64,000 nt of DNA from Lichina pygmaea (GCA_963422465.1 OY730170.1:3200379-3264378); one strand, 5' to 3'. Shown: positions 10,917 to 23,600, counted from the stretch's first letter. A program made the numbers and translations. The notes: generated by a model not told the origin, from the letters alone.

Positions 10917-11907
10917 ACAGGCGTCGTGGTATTGATGAAAAGGCGCGGCAGCGGTGCGACGTCGAACGTTATATCGGGATGTTGATGAACAGACCGCACG
11001 ACAACAAGGACGACAGCAACGAACGTCGCGTCGTGACATTGACCAACAAGTGCCGTAACAACAACAGCGATAGGAGGCGGGCAAGATGCAAGCAAGCAAG
11101 AGACTTTGTGGCGACGAAGGTGGGTGGTTGCATTCTTGCCTCATCTTTCCAGTTCTACTTCTTGTTCTACACACCAAACTTACTGAGGTCCCGTGCATCT
11201 TCCATTTCCCCATCTTTCCTCCTCTTCTTTTCTTCTTGTCGAGCTCCTTTCTTATTGTCGACCGGGGACCTCTACGGAGAGTTGCCCGAGGATTTGCAGG
11301 GGGTGCAGAGAACAGCCCCTTCCCCCCTGAGCGACGGCTAAATTATTGTCTGCAGGCACGTGACAGCCTGCAGAGTTTTCCTCTTCTCCTCTTGTCGTCG
11401 CTCCTAGATTTTATTTACGTAGGCAAGAGAGACGAATCTACACAGTTGACCGGTTGTCAGCTAATATCAGCACCTCTCCACATAGTCGACCGGCTGTCGG
11501 CTCTCACTTATTTCTCCATCAGTACCACTTTTATTTTTCGTCTCCTTCTTGATTGATTTCGAGTTTACTGTTATATACACAAATGATCTTTGGAGAAAGC
11601 CCGAAATGATAGATGCTATTGCGAGGGCTCGAGGTAATTCCATCTTTTCTTGCTGTGCTGTACAGAACCAAGGCTTATTATCAGAAAACCGATTACACTC
11701 ACCGCTTGTTGGATTCGAGAATTATACTTGAACGCCACAGATGTGGGTGCAGCAATAGAAGTCCGACCTTTCGCGGAGTAGACGTCGCTCGACACAATCT
11801 CGCCTTCGTCGTTCCTTGGACGAAGACAACAGGAGTCGGCCCGAGAACAGGGCTTGTTGATCCCTGTCTAGAGAATCCCCACCCCTGGATGGCCCGGGAC
11901 AGACAAG
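10349..11907. other. Intergenic with degenerate tandem repeats and (CAA)25
   Basis: Apart from the repeat block described separately (10681-11080), no gene was recognised. The stretch between 11340 and 11760 is AT-richer. The 3' end of the inositol monophosphatase gene lies at the right border. Confidence 0.5.
10681..11080. repeat. Degenerate tandem units with internal (GAT)n and (CAA)25
   Basis: About six diverged units begin with a block like ATTGATGAA(C/G)AG followed by CCGC(A/G)(A/C)GACAACAA, for example at 10733, 10825, 10931, 10978 and 11036. Two units carry trinucleotide expansions: (GAT)n at 10757-10789 and (CAA)25 at 10842-10916. The resulting poly-Gln and poly-Met frames are not considered genes. 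Confidence 0.6.
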
Positions 11908-13032
11908 TCAGCCGTCGTAATCAAATCTGCCGTCGACCAAGCTCCAGAGTTCCTTAACAATCTCCTTCTGGCCACGGCCGCCCTCGCACGCCCGGACGGC
12001 CAGGTACCTCCGACCGTCGAGAGTCGGATTCCAGCCGCCCGGATTGGAGTCGGCCACCAGGCCACCGGCCTCCTCGAGGATCAGCCAGCCGGCCGCGACA
12101 TCCCAGACCCAGCAGCCAGCCTCCCAGTAGATGTCAAAGGAGCCGGCCGCGACGGCGCAGAAGTTGAGCGCGGCCGAGCCGAGCGAGCGCAGCGAGTGCA
12201 CCATGCCCTTGCCCTGCTCGCCGAGGTTACGGAAGGTCTTGAGCTTGACGTCCCAGTTGTTGCCGGACCGGTCGCTGCCCCACTCGACCGCCACCAGGGC
12301 CTGGCGCAGCCCGGCCGTAAGCGTCGGCGGGTTCGCCCTGAGTGGCAGGCGCGTCTTCCCGTTCAGATAGCTCCCTCGGCCCTTGATGGCGGAGTAGAGC
12401 ATGTCGGTGAAGGGGTTGTAGACGATGCCCACGACGGGCCGCCTGTCGACGCACAGGGCCATCGAGATGCTGACGTAGGGGTTGCCGTGCACGAAGTTGA
12501 CAGTGCCGTCGACCGGGTCGACGACGAAGGTTGGGCCCACACCTAGCTTCATGCCGGGCTGATACGTCTCCTCGCCCAAGAAGCTACGCCGCGCGCACGT
12601 GGGTCTGTCAGCGCCGGAAGCACGTTTCGGAGGCTGCAGGTACCTCCGGCCTCAGGGACCCAACGGTTCGACATCCCACTCACTCGTAATCTGGATAGCG
12701 GGACCGCAGTCTCTTGGACACCATCCTCTCGACGGCCTGGTCCGTTTCGGTGACCAAGTCAACGGCTATCATCTACCCCACGGGGCCCCGCAATTTGGGG
12801 GGCCCAGGTCCTCGGTCAGCCCCATGCGACCCCACAACATCCCACGAACATCCACCGTTCGAATTTTTTTTTTTTTGCTTTTGCGTCCCCCGGGGAGTGC
12901 CTTTCCACACGTACAGTTCTTCTTGGATCCCGACGTCACCGTGGACGGATTGGCGGCCCGCATCATGTGGCCGGCTTCGTAGGCCAGCTCCCGGAGATCA
13001 TCGTGAACCTGCTGGAGGTTCGGTTTGGCCAT
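11908..13032 (-). CDS. Inositol monophosphatase
   Basis: Three exons, 13032-12915, 12765-12684 and 12583-11908, give 291 residues, close to the usual 270-300. Introns are 149 and 100 nt. The Mg-dependent phosphatase signature is complete: FLGEET (about 68-73) supplies the metal-binding Glu pair, DPVDGTVNFVHG (about 89-100) is motif 1, and WDVAAGWLILEEAGG (about 217-231) is motif 2. The spliced junctions restore KKNSVDLVTETDQAVE and RYPDYDFLGEE, which match the family. It should hydrolyse myo-inositol monophosphates to inositol, or act on related phosphomonoesters, in the cytosol. The start ATG at 13032 has A at -3 (GAAGAAATGG). A run of A/T lies in the first intron. Confidence 0.93.
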
Positions 13033-13477
13033 TTCTTCGAGGCCGTCGACAAACTCTGGCGCTACTACTCGGCACGAGGACGAGTGGGGGGAAATCGCGC
13101 GGGGGCGCCGCTTGAGCCTATGCTTGAGGGCCGGGAGGCACAGATGCTAGCAGATGCGCCTGGGGTCGAAGGTGAGCTCGGTGTTGACCGACGAGGTGGC
13201 GGTGGCGAACCGGCGAGGAACAGGAACGAAGACGAGAGACAATGTACATAGGTAAGAGGAGCACCAAGATAGATGATCGAAGGGAGAGCGGCCAGAGTGG
13301 AGGAAAAATGAGCGAGATAGGTAGGGGGGGGACATGGGCGCTTCACCCATTGCCTTCTCACACCCGAGCATATCAGCCATAGATGGCTAGGCTAGGCTTA
13401 CTAAAGATGCGGTCTCCCGATGTCGAGCATGATCAAGAGATCGCCAGCGGTCGTCATCACCATAGCCATCAGCAGCG

Positions 13478-13478
<1 letters not shown>

Positions 13479-13529
<51 letters not shown>
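13479..13529 (+). repeat. (CAG)17 microsatellite
   Basis: A perfect CAG run of about 51 nt. The + frame through it reads poly-Gln and the next frame poly-Ser, both inside short frames without protein-like flanks, so I treat it as a microsatellite. Confidence 0.85.
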
Positions 13530-13532
<3 letters not shown>

Positions 13533-15323
13533 GAGCAGCAACACGCCGGCAAAAATCAGGTTCACGTTTTCGCCGGCGGCACTCTCTCAGGGTTCAGCAT
13601 TTTCGGTGCGCTAAGAATGCTTGGAGAGAGCTGCGGGGGCCGTTTGTGCTACCGTCGAGCGGTTAAGCTCCAGGAACGCCAATTCGATAAGCGAAAGGTG
13701 ATGCGACGCCGCTTGGCCGGATGCGAGATGAGAAAGGGTGCGCCACTTTGGATTCCATTTTCTCTTCATTTCCTTCTCTGAATTCTTCTCGGGGAGGCTC
13801 TTTTTAAATTTTTTTTTTTCATTTCTCATTCTAGAAATAACTTTTCCTGCAGTTACGGTAAGCTTTCGTGCCTCTGCTTCCAGAACAAATCCTCAACGTG
13901 CCGGAGGGGTGTGGCCCGGCACGCCCGGATGATTGATTATCACATCATCCCATTGTGCGCATCTACGGTGCACCGGTTGGACATATGGTGCTAGCCCTAC
14001 CGACAGTCTCACGCAGTCCCCGCTACGTAACGTACTTCAGTGCGGAAGTAGTGCCACGCCTAGGTCTGCCTTACGTAATATGCACTGTATCACCCTCGCC
14101 TGCCCGCTAACCTCCTTGACGGTAAGATCCGCTCGCCATCACGGTCAACGGGCCGACTTCAGTCGACAACATCCACAGCGCTCGACGCAGAGCTTAGCCG
14201 CATCTGTGGGTCGTCGCGACCCATGCTCCCTGCCGAACACGGGGACGGTGTGGTGATCCTCGAGATGTGGCGTCCTGTAGCCCTGCCGGACAGTACAATC
14301 AGGGTACGAAGGTACGAAGAACTACATGTCTCTCGTGTGCATTGGAGATCCGCTGCCTGCGCCGGCGTCGCCATCGTTCTTGGTGGGAGACTTGATCAGC
14401 AGAGACAGCTACGTACGTATGTACCACCCTAGCTGTAGATCAAGATCTCTGTCTTCGACAATACCGGCTCGATCCTGCGTTCCTTCTTCTCTGGTTCGGT
14501 CTAGCGGGAGGCCCTCGTGTATGACCAACCGCAAAGGGTCCCAGGCTCCATAGAGGCTCGACGCGCATAGCCGAGTTCGACCCCGGAAGAACAAGCATCC
14601 TCTTCAGGGGAGCTGGAGAAACGGAGACTGGCACGACCGGGCAGAGCCGTTGCTCCCGGTCCCAAACGGCAGCTCCTGCACGTTTCGGATTCGCAAGGCG
14701 ATCGGTGCAGAGGAAGACGCTGACGACCCGCATGCATGATGCTCTGGTGAGCAACACGCGGTGTATCGTGCGATGGCCAGGCTGTGGAATCCCGATGCGT
14801 ATGGCTTCATCGGTCGTGGAGGGCACTGCTATGAGACGCTGTGCGGCCCCTGCCAACCTAAGTCTTCAAAGTCACCAATCAAGCTTCGAAACACGGCATG
14901 GTACGACGGCACCTCGCAAACGAATTAGACCCGGTCTCAACCCATGAGAGCTTCACTGTTGCGACGACCTCCATCGTCGATCCGGCAAGCGGTCCGAAGT
15001 CGAAAAGTAGAGAGGCAACGGGCCTTTTTCTGTGCGTCGCCAACCAATCGGGCGAGCTGCCGCCTTTGGCCCTCGGACCTGTCGTAACCTAGAAGGGTCC
15101 GTCGCATGGTCGACGACAGGGCTATTTCCGGCGGTTCCGATCAGACATGATAAAATTGGCCCCAGGGTCGTCCTTAGCTGTCGACCGCAAGTACAACCTT
15201 GCGACAACGACAAGAGCTTTCGCACTCTGGTGTATCTTTCACCGAGTCTAGCACGATCAGCAACTGACATTGCCCCTCTAGGCTACCACACCAGCATTCA
15301 CACGGGCTGTTGATAGATCTCTC

Positions 15324-15510
15324 GTTGAATGCACGACAGTGGAAAAAAACATCATCCTTTGTCGAACACACAACGATAAGAGAAGTTGTACATACGTACT
15401 TACGTACCTTCTCGAATGCAGCATGACGAGAAGAAGTCTTCCTTGATTGAATACACGACGATAGAGAGAAGCTACGTAATGCATCTTTCGCTGAACGCAC
15501 AACGACGAAC
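15324..15510. repeat. Five-copy degenerate dispersed-tandem motif
   Basis: A motif of the form TTGAANNCACNACGANAG recurs at 15324-15342, 15361-15380, 15411-15432 (weak), 15444-15465 and 15489-15510, spaced 34-50 bp apart. It ends just before the LINE tail at 15526. Origin unknown; it resembles in style the tandem units at 10681-11080. Confidence 0.5.
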
Positions 15511-15525
15511 TAACTCAAGAACAAG

Positions 15526-15990
15526 TGATTGATTGATTGATTGAATTCCTGCACCATTCTAGCACTAGTGTATCTAGGCTACGCTGGGTCAACTATAGAA
15601 TTAGGCTAGGAAAACTCAACAGAGTAAAAAACCTCTCCCTGCAGCGCCTCAGGCAGCGCTATCCTCTCGAGTAATCTGTAGAACATGGGGGGGGGGGGGG
15701 GGGGGTGATTGGTTAGTAACCAGTATCCAGCTGCTCCTGAGCCCAGGAGAACTGGGAGAGAACTCGGTGGCGTAGGATCCACGAGGTGAGGGCGGCCGCG
15801 GGCCGCGGGCGCGAGATCATCACCTGGTAGTCAGTAGTAGCAGTCGCAGTGTAAAGACTGCGGCGTACTCGCTGCAGGCGTGGGCACTCTAGGAACAAGT
15901 AATAAGTAGTGTCAGATTGTTGTATGTGTACACACGTGCTATAGGACGCATTATTCTGAACATGTTGAAGAACTCCATCACTACCCATGC
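15526..15990 (-). mobile_element. Tad-like LINE remnant, 3' end only
   Basis: The minus strand encodes the C-terminal end of a LINE ORF2: TTYYLFLECPRLQRVRRSLY, then a DYQVMISRPRPAAALTSWIL block and LSQFSWAQEQL, ending at 15713. This matches the zinc-finger end and the AL-W-L-LPQFS tail known from fungal Tad1-clade non-LTR elements. Downstream is a roughly 170-nt 3' region with a C19 run on the minus strand (15687-15705) and a terminal (TCAA)n tail at 15526-15545, as expected for a LINE 3' end. The element is strongly 5'-truncated: no reverse transcriptase or endonuclease is present. The first cysteine of the zinc-finger pair appears degraded. Confidence 0.75.
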
Positions 15991-16298
15991 TTGGATCACG
16001 GCAGTCCCTCCCTACAGTAGCTTAAGAATACAATAGCACGGCGTACAAATAGATACTTCTTGGGTGGATTGTGGGGGTGGGGGGGGTTTGTCTCAAGGGA
16101 GTATGATGATGTATGTAGTGTAACTAGTCATGAACACGGAAAAAGTTGATCTCGGTTTCTACAGCGTCTCTGTTATAGGTGCTGGACATTATCATGAATA
16201 AGTATCATTATTGACTGTCATCTCCAAGTGTTGTCTCTGACTAGTATGCTTGAGCTCCATGTCTGAGTAGAAGGAGCGCTGGGAACTAGCCATCTCGC
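15991..16298. other. Intergenic between LINE remnant and UTP21 3' end
   Basis: No gene was recognised. A short G-rich patch (GTGGGGGTGGGGGGGG) lies near 16072-16086. Confidence 0.4.
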
Positions 16299-19200
16299 TC
16301 AACTTTTCGCGTTCCTCAGAAACCCAATGACACCTGCGCAGTAGCCTGTCAGGGCTGAGATGCGCTTGGCTTCGCTTTGCTGTTCCTTGCGCCACTCCGT
16401 CAGGGCTTCGAGCAGGCTTGGCGGAGTGGAACCTTCCCCATGAGCGGCGCTGCTGGACAGTATTTCGCCGCCGTGCACGCGAAGAAAGACGGTCATCCAC
16501 GCTTGCACAAGCTCGTAGTCCTGCTTCTGGCGCAGACGGCTCGTGAGCGCATACACGAACGGGATGCGCTCGTCAAGGGCCTGCTGGTCGTTGCCCTCAA
16601 CGGTGGACGAGCGCAGCAGCGACGCAGAAGCCGTCGCGAGCGATCGGATCTCAAGATCAGCCGCCGCTGGCGAAAGGCCTTTGAGATGGGAGATGAACGA
16701 GTCGACTATTATGCCGACTTTCAGTCACTATCCCTCTTCGAATCGGATTTACAAGGGGGAAATGGGCAACAGGTGGCCACTCACAGTTTCCTGAACGGGC
16801 ACCTTCGCGGAGAAGAACCGTGAATGATCTTTCTGAGCTGCTGCCGCCAACTATGGATAGCTTGGTGATACGCGAAAGCTCAGCGGCGGCGGGTAGTTGG
16901 TCTTCGCCAGTCTTATCTGATGCTAATCTGCGCGGCTTCGAACCGTCTAAAGAGGAGAGCGATGAGAGGAAGAAAGGAGCCCTTTCTGGAGCCTTGGGAG
17001 GTTCCTTGGGTTTGTTTCGTTGCTGGTACAAGTCAGCATGAACCACCCCAAATTGGCTCGTGGCATCGGCTCGGGCTGCACGACGAGGGGATAGCCAACC
17101 TTGATCAGGTCGAGCTGGACCAAGGTCTGCCATCTACTTTTCGGTACCAAGCTCAAACTCGTCAACTGCTCGTCAAGCCTCTCGATAACCGACGCACTAC
17201 CATCTACGACAACATCTCCGTCTTCGACTTCCCCGTAGGCAGCTTCGATTAAAGTCGCTCCGCTCTCGCCAGATGCTGTAGGCTGTTGTATCCGAGCCAC
17301 TTCTGATTCGGTCACGGGCCGAGTTGGAACGTGGGTGAAGAGGGTTCGATTAGTCCTACAACCATGAATTAGCCAGGGTTACAGAAGAAATCGGATGCAA
17401 CAGGAGACAAACCATATGTTGACACCAACGCCATCGGCGTGAGCAGTGGCCAGAAACTCCCCTGTGTTGGAGAAGGCCAGCGCCGTACAAGGGCTCTGAA
17501 CACGGAGAGCGTCGATCAAGTGACCCGTAGGAAGATCCCACACACGAACGATGCAGTCTGCCGTGCCAGCGATTATCCATCTGCCGTCATTTGAGAAGCA
17601 CTACGAAGCTTGCATCAGCGGTGCCCCAAATCCACAGCAGATGCAATACTGACGAAATCGTTGACGGTAGCTTTCGATCCCCGGAGCTCCCGGACCAGCT
17701 TCCTGGTCTCGATGTCCACAAGCCGGATGGACTGGTCTTCACAGCTGAAAGCAACAAGATCATTCGGCAAGTGGTATCGTAAGGCTGTGATGCTGGTAAG
17801 CGGGAACTGCTCCAGCTCTTGCAGCAGAACTCCTTTGGTGAAGCTCCAGAACTATGTACTGTCAGCGTGAAGGAAGGGGTTCAGGCCAACAAGGTGCTAC
17901 CTTCAGTTTTCCGTCTAGCCCACAGCTAATGATCATCCTGTTCACCCCATCTACCACGATACCAGTTACCGCGCCCTGATGTTTCCCCTCACCAGGGCCA
18001 AACGTCCGCGCAAGAGGCTCCGTTCCGTCGTCACTGATCAGGCTACGTTGCGTTGTTTTCAGATTTCCTTGCCTGGGCTTGCTCTTTGCTGGATATCTTT
18101 GCCGATGGAGTCCGGACTGCAGGTTGAACATATCTATGCCCCCGAGCGATGATCCTACGAGAGCAAATGTGCCGCAAGCGGTGATGGCCACGCTCTAAGC
18201 ATCCTTTGTGTTAGCGACAACAGACTCGATGTCTTGGAGAGCAGAACCAGGCCTACCGTCACGACGCCTCTGTCTCCGGTCTCAAAAGCCCATCTGCCAG
18301 CTTTCTTCCGCCCCCAAAACCAGGTCCTGGCAATCTTGTCGCCCCTGTGACCCGTTACCACGCTCTCCCAACCCGTCATGTCGTTCGGTGCCGCAGCAGA
18401 CGCTCCTTTCTTCCGAGAATCGACACGAGCGTTGGACCACACTGGGCCTGCATTTGGAGTTGCGCCAATGCCGCCGTCCCTATTGAGCGAGATGGCAACG
18501 CAGGTGATCTCTGACGCTTTCAGCCGCTCGAGACCACCGCTCGATCCGGACTCCGTCGCGCCGCCCGAGAGAATGCCGACTTTCTTTGCTCTCTTGCGAA
18601 TATTGCCCTGACTGAGCTCCGTGCTCTGGGCGTCTCGTCTGAGGCTCCACGCCCACAGGCTTCGATCCCTCGCCGCGGTGAGTAGCCATTTGCCACCACC
18701 TTCTGCACCATCTGCATCACTGGGTATAAAAGCAAGTTTTGTCAAGGGCGCTGCATGACCGCTCCGGGCATGCAATGGCCTTGGCACGGGTAAAAACGGA
18801 GCTTCGTCAAATATCCAAGTCTTCAACGAGTTGTCCAGTCCGCACGTCACCATCACCGGCTGGCCCGGGAGAAACTCTACTTTGTTGACGCCGCCACCGA
18901 CCGCCCCAGAAGCCGAGGACCTTGGATAATGCGCTCCTCTGAGGACCCCCATGAGCTTACCAGCTTCGTTAAGATCCCAAAGACTGACGTCGCCACTATG
19001 GGCTCCACCGGTAGCCATGACTCCTGGAAGCCTGCCTTCTTCCCCAGCTCCAAGACCGTCCGTACGAAAGGAGATGGTCGATACCGGCTGAGATTGCAAC
19101 GGGGCCGAATTTAATTGCAGAATGCTCTTGTCCGTTCGGACGTTGTGCAGAAGCAAGGGCCCAGAATGAAACGCAATAGCCACGACTGACAAGGCTGGTG

Positions 19201-20059
19201 TTGGCTGCAAGGCCGTGACTGCGCCATACTCAGACGAAGGAGGCAGTATCGTGTAGACTAACTTCCTACACGGAAATCTTAGCAAATGAAACCAACGCCG
19301 CTCGGATTAGAACCGTACCCTGCGCTGACATTCCAAATTTCCACACCTCCATCCTGCCTGCCTACAAGTATCTTGTTTATGAATGTTGGAATGCTACAAA
19401 CGCATCCGGAGAGTACTCTGTCTTCGCCGGCTCTACGCAGGCCAGCCGGGGTGAGCGTCGTATAATGTTCATAAGTAGCCGATTTCCAGACATGCAATCG
19501 GTTGAAACAGCATCCAATGATCCACGATCCAAATGCCAAAAGCTGCAGGATAGGTTCGCAGGGTGCTGGCGGCGGTTCAAGTTGATCAATTCTCTTGCCC
19601 CGTTTGAACATCCACACGGCACTGGCACCATCGGCGCCATTACTCCAAGCTGCCAAAACGCAATCCTTCCACGCCAACGTGGCTGTAATCTCACTAGGCG
19701 TCTCCGGGCGCGTGAGAAAGACGAGTTGGAGTCCCCTCTTCAGGTCGTAAGTCTGTAGACACCGGCCCACCGAGGTGGTTACCTGAAAGGTCGTCTTGCC
19801 CAGAGGAATTGAAGTGAACGGTACCGGCGTGGGCGATACCAGTCCAATGGTCTAGTCGAGACAGTATCAGCACCAAGTTCGTCAAGCAGAGGCATTGTTG
19901 AAGAGAACTCACTCGAAATGGAGCAAAGAGCCGGACCTGATACCCAGCCTCTCGTCGCAAGGACGAGATATCCTGGGCGCCGGTCTTCCGACGCTTCATC
20001 ACAGTCTGCTCATTTGTCTTGCCCCCAACACGAGTAACCGTGGGGATAATCGAAGGCAT
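16299..20059 (-). CDS. UTP21: U3 snoRNP-associated WD40 protein Utp21 (WDR36 homologue)
   Basis: Nine exons: 20059-19913, 19851-19319, 19265-18257, 18194-17901, 17851-17654, 17600-17413, 17355-17100, 17022-16785 and 16717-16299, about 1093 residues. Introns are 49-77 nt. The N-terminus is diagnostic: after KRRKT it reads LFAPFRTIGLVSPTPVPF, then TTSVGRCLQTYDL. WD repeats cover roughly residues 45-800 (VEIWNVSAGKLVY, GVNKVEFLPGQPVMVTCGLD, FCFSNDGRWIIAGTADCIVR), including an insertion of charged low-complexity sequence. The C-terminal Utp21 domain is present (FISHLKGLSPAAADLEIRSL, ELVQAWMTVFLRVHGG). In yeast Utp21 belongs to the UtpB subcomplex of the small-subunit processome, needed for 18S rRNA maturation in the nucleolus. 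It is slightly longer than yeast Utp21. The intron after NDF has an unusual GTCAGT donor. Confidence 0.95.
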
Positions 20060-20677
20060 TGTCGATTCGGAACTTGGCTCCGGACCCTAGTTACCGTATC
20101 ATACGGTATCATACCTTGAATGGCGCCAGCTTTCGAATATTTGGCCAAATGTAGGACTCCCCGTCAAGCGTACTCGAACAACGGCCCTATGGTCCTACAC
20201 ACGTGCAGGAGATCCTCGTCGTGGTCACTTCACAGCGTGATAAATGCTGGTGATACTGTACGGTACTCCGGTCTCTTAGTAATTGCTTACTCATAGGATA
20301 TCCGATCATATGAAATCTGCCGCTTGGGGTGCTAATTAAGACCACAACTTACCGCGGCTTACCTGGCTCACCTTACATTTTACAACACCGAGTGGAAGAT
20401 CAAGTATCGAGAACATCTGGGATCTGTGGTTCAGACTCTTCTACACCATCACGGAGCCTTTGGAGCTGGTTGCAGTACCGGTACCGTAACTGGTTTAACG
20501 AGACACTACTACGTACCGTAGTAGTAGCCACCAGCTCGACATGTGGACTAAACTTGTTTTTCGTCCGCTCTTTTCCCGCTTCTCCGGATCATCATCTCAG
20601 TCTATAGCAGCTGCGTAATTAGACTCCCTGGCACGTTCTTCTACAATGGAGCCCCTGTTCGCACCAGTGCTGGCATT
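20060..20677. promoter_or_regulatory. Shared 618-bp divergent promoter region, UTP21/VIP1
   Basis: UTP21 (-) and VIP1 (+) start codons face away from each other across 618 bp, so both promoters must lie here. A near-perfect palindrome built on CTACTACG/CGTAGTAG lies at about 20507-20530, and GTACCGTA/TACGGTA words recur (20094-20110, 20261-20268, 20473-20488). No factor site can be assigned. Confidence 0.5.
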
Positions 20678-23600
20678 ATGGCCTCTCCTTCGCATCTAGG
20701 CAAGCAAATTCGGATAGATGGCGTCTTCTCGACTGGAGCCTCGCATCGTAAACCTTCAGCGACGTCATCATCATCATCATCATCATCTTCTTCCTCCTCA
20801 TCGGCCATCGTTGTGGCTCGCAAGGCTCACCAACGTGAGCTGGACATAACCAACAAAGTGACGCAAAGGGCAAGCATATCCATGCCACCTCCGTCTATGA
20901 CTTTGCCTCTCAAAGGTTTGAGCATCCGCGGTTTCGACGAATATGGGCTGACGGCTGCGTTCCTGCAGCACGTAATTTTCGAGATTCAACCGGCCAGGAT
21001 CTCCAAGATAGGCTGTCCGCCCCTGCGAGCTTAAGCAATAGTCCGGACGCAACACCGCCATCCCAGACCACCGGTGCTTCGACTCCGCAATTCCGTTCGC
21101 TGAACGCACAGCAGCAAACCAGATCCAGCCGCGTTTCCAGCTCTTCTGTTCTTTCGTTGAGCTCCATCTTACACGGGAGTGCTGCTGCAACCGCCGCCTC
21201 CAGCTCTGCAGCCTCGGCAGGTAGCACGTCGGTACCGCAGTCACCAGCGGCGGAATCTTTCTCGTCGGCGACCGGCATCCTAGGTGGCCACGAAACAACG
21301 TCCGTGTCAGCAACCGCTACCGCTGCCACCTTCCCGATATCGATCACGACTTCTTCAAATCCATTGTATTCCACCACTACCTCGCTGAACAATCACTCCC
21401 TTCGACCGAAGCAGGAGTCGGCTTTGCCCCTGGCCCCAGCTGGATATATGGCGCAGCCTCAGCAGCCCGACCACAATACTCGCCCCAGCGCTTGGGACGC
21501 GCTAGGCGCCGGCGGCGGCTCCTCAAGCCGCTCGCAGCGAGATCCGACGAGGTCGAGGAGCCGGCCGAGTCAGCGCCGGCTTAGCGGTGGTACCAATGGC
21601 AGTAGCCAGAGCCTGGTCATTGACCGCAGCACAAGCGGTAGTCGTGATAGCAAGGCAACAGGCGGTGAGTAGTCTCCCTAGGCTCTACTTCGTCGTCATC
21701 CCAGCTGATCTATCTTCCAGCGAGGCCCCCTCTGTTTGGCGTCATTGGCGTCTGTGCACTTGATGTCAAAGCCAGGAGCAAGCCGAGCAGGAAAATTCTC
21801 AACCTGTTGATCGCTCGTGGCGAGTTTGAGGTGGTCGTCTTTGGCGATAAAGTCATTTTGGACGAGGGTAAGACCCATAATCTAACCTTGCCTTGACGTC
21901 CTTAGCTGATGCATGAATGGCCAGATATTGAAAACTGGCCTGAATGGTGAGTGATCGGACGACCATATGGCGGCCCGAACTAGCTCTTCTACATGTCCCA
22001 GATTCCGTTGCCCATTCCTAATGCCGCACGGGGCGACCCTTTTCGGGCCGGTCAGGTCTCGTCGGCCCACATCGTCTCACCGGCTCTTTCGCCGGGACAT
22101 CTCAAAAGACCCTCCGCTCACCACAGACCTAGTGACTTTCTTATATCATTCTTTTCGGAAGGGTTTCCTCTGGATAAAGCAATAGCTTATCAGCAGCTCC
22201 GGAAACCCTTTTGTGTCAACGACCTGAGCATGCAGATGATCCTGTGGGACCGGCGCTTATGCCTTAGAATTCTGGACGACACAAAGGTGCCCACACCCAA
22301 AAGGCTGGAGGTCAATCGCGACGGAGGTCCCAGAATTTCGTCGCCTCAGTTGGCCTGCCACGTCTGGCGGCAGACTGCGGTGAAGCTTCCGGGGCCCGAT
22401 GATGGAACTGGAGGAGAGACTCCACCGCCCAGGATTGTCGAATTATCAGAAGACGGCGAAAGCTTGCGGGTAGACGGTGAGACCCTCAAGAAACCGTTCG
22501 TCGAGAAGCCTGTCAACGGTGAAGACCACAACATCCGAATATACTTCTCCAAAGCAAGCGGCGGCGGTGGCAGACGTCTCTTTCGCAAGGTCGGCAACAA
22601 GAGCTCCGAGTTTGTTCCAGACATGACCATCCCCAGAGCGATCACAGAACCAGACAAGAGCTACATCTACGAACGATTTCTCAACACCAACAACTCCGAA
22701 GACGTCAAAGCCTACACCGTCGGCACCGAGTTCTGCCACGCCGAAACCCGCAAGTCGCCCGTCGTGGATGGGCTGGTGCGGCGCAACACGCACGGCAAAG
22801 AGATCAGGTATGTCACGGAACTCAACAAAGAGGAGGCCATCATGGCCGGAAACATCGCCGAGGCTTTCGGCCAGAAGATCTGCGGCTTCGATCTGCTTCG
22901 GGTCGGTGGCAAAAGCTACGTGATTGACGTCAATGGATGGAGCTTCGTCAAAGACAACGACGAGTACTACGATCAGTGCGCCACCATCCTACGAAAGATG
23001 TTCATTCACGAGAAGGAGAAACGAGACCGTGGGTCGAGCGCAGCATGCCCCTCGCCGGCATGCAGGCAGGAGAGCGACACGCGTTCCGCCCCCAGTCCCT
23101 CCCGGAGACCCACAGGTCATCGGGCCGCGTTGCAAGCCATGATTCAGCGGTCGCCGAGTCTGTCCCGACTGACAGCTCATCAGCGCAACGTGGCTCCCTC
23201 GCAGACCAACGGGTCGCCTGGTTTGGCCGGTGCGAACGCGGCCACTGCGCCTGCATGCCATCATCACGAGATTTTGCCCAGCTTGCCAAGCCCTTCGGAG
23301 CGTATCCTCGAGCCACTACCGCCGCCGGTCACAGGCCCGTTCACTTCGGTTTTCGACCCCAACGCCTATGCCCCACCAGCTGCCGAGAAGCATCCGCCGA
23401 AGAAGCCAGCCCCTCCGCCAAGGCATACATGGAAGCTGAAAGGCATTGTGGCGGTCGTAAGGCATGCCGATCGAACACCGAAACAGAAGTTCAAGTTCAC
23501 GTTCCATACCAAACCATTTGTCGATCTGTTGAAGGGCCACGTCGAAGAAGTTCTACTGGTCGGCGAGGCTGCACTCAGCAGCGTCTTGGACGCCGTCGCC

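Larger units (their letters stand above)
13033..15525. other. Intergenic with CAG run and a short degenerate repeat
   Basis: No gene was recognised in 2.5 kb. 13033-13400 should contain the inositol monophosphatase promoter. A (CAG)17 tract lies at 13479-13529. A five-copy degenerate repeat lies at 15324-15510 and is listed separately. Confidence 0.45.

Noticed and set aside
10752-10985. Plus-strand frame with Met run and 25 Gln
   Set aside because: Produced entirely by (GAT)n and (CAA)n microsatellites; flanks are not protein-like.
13383-13781. Poly-Gln frame from the CAG run
   Set aside because: No recognisable protein sequence on either side of the repeat.
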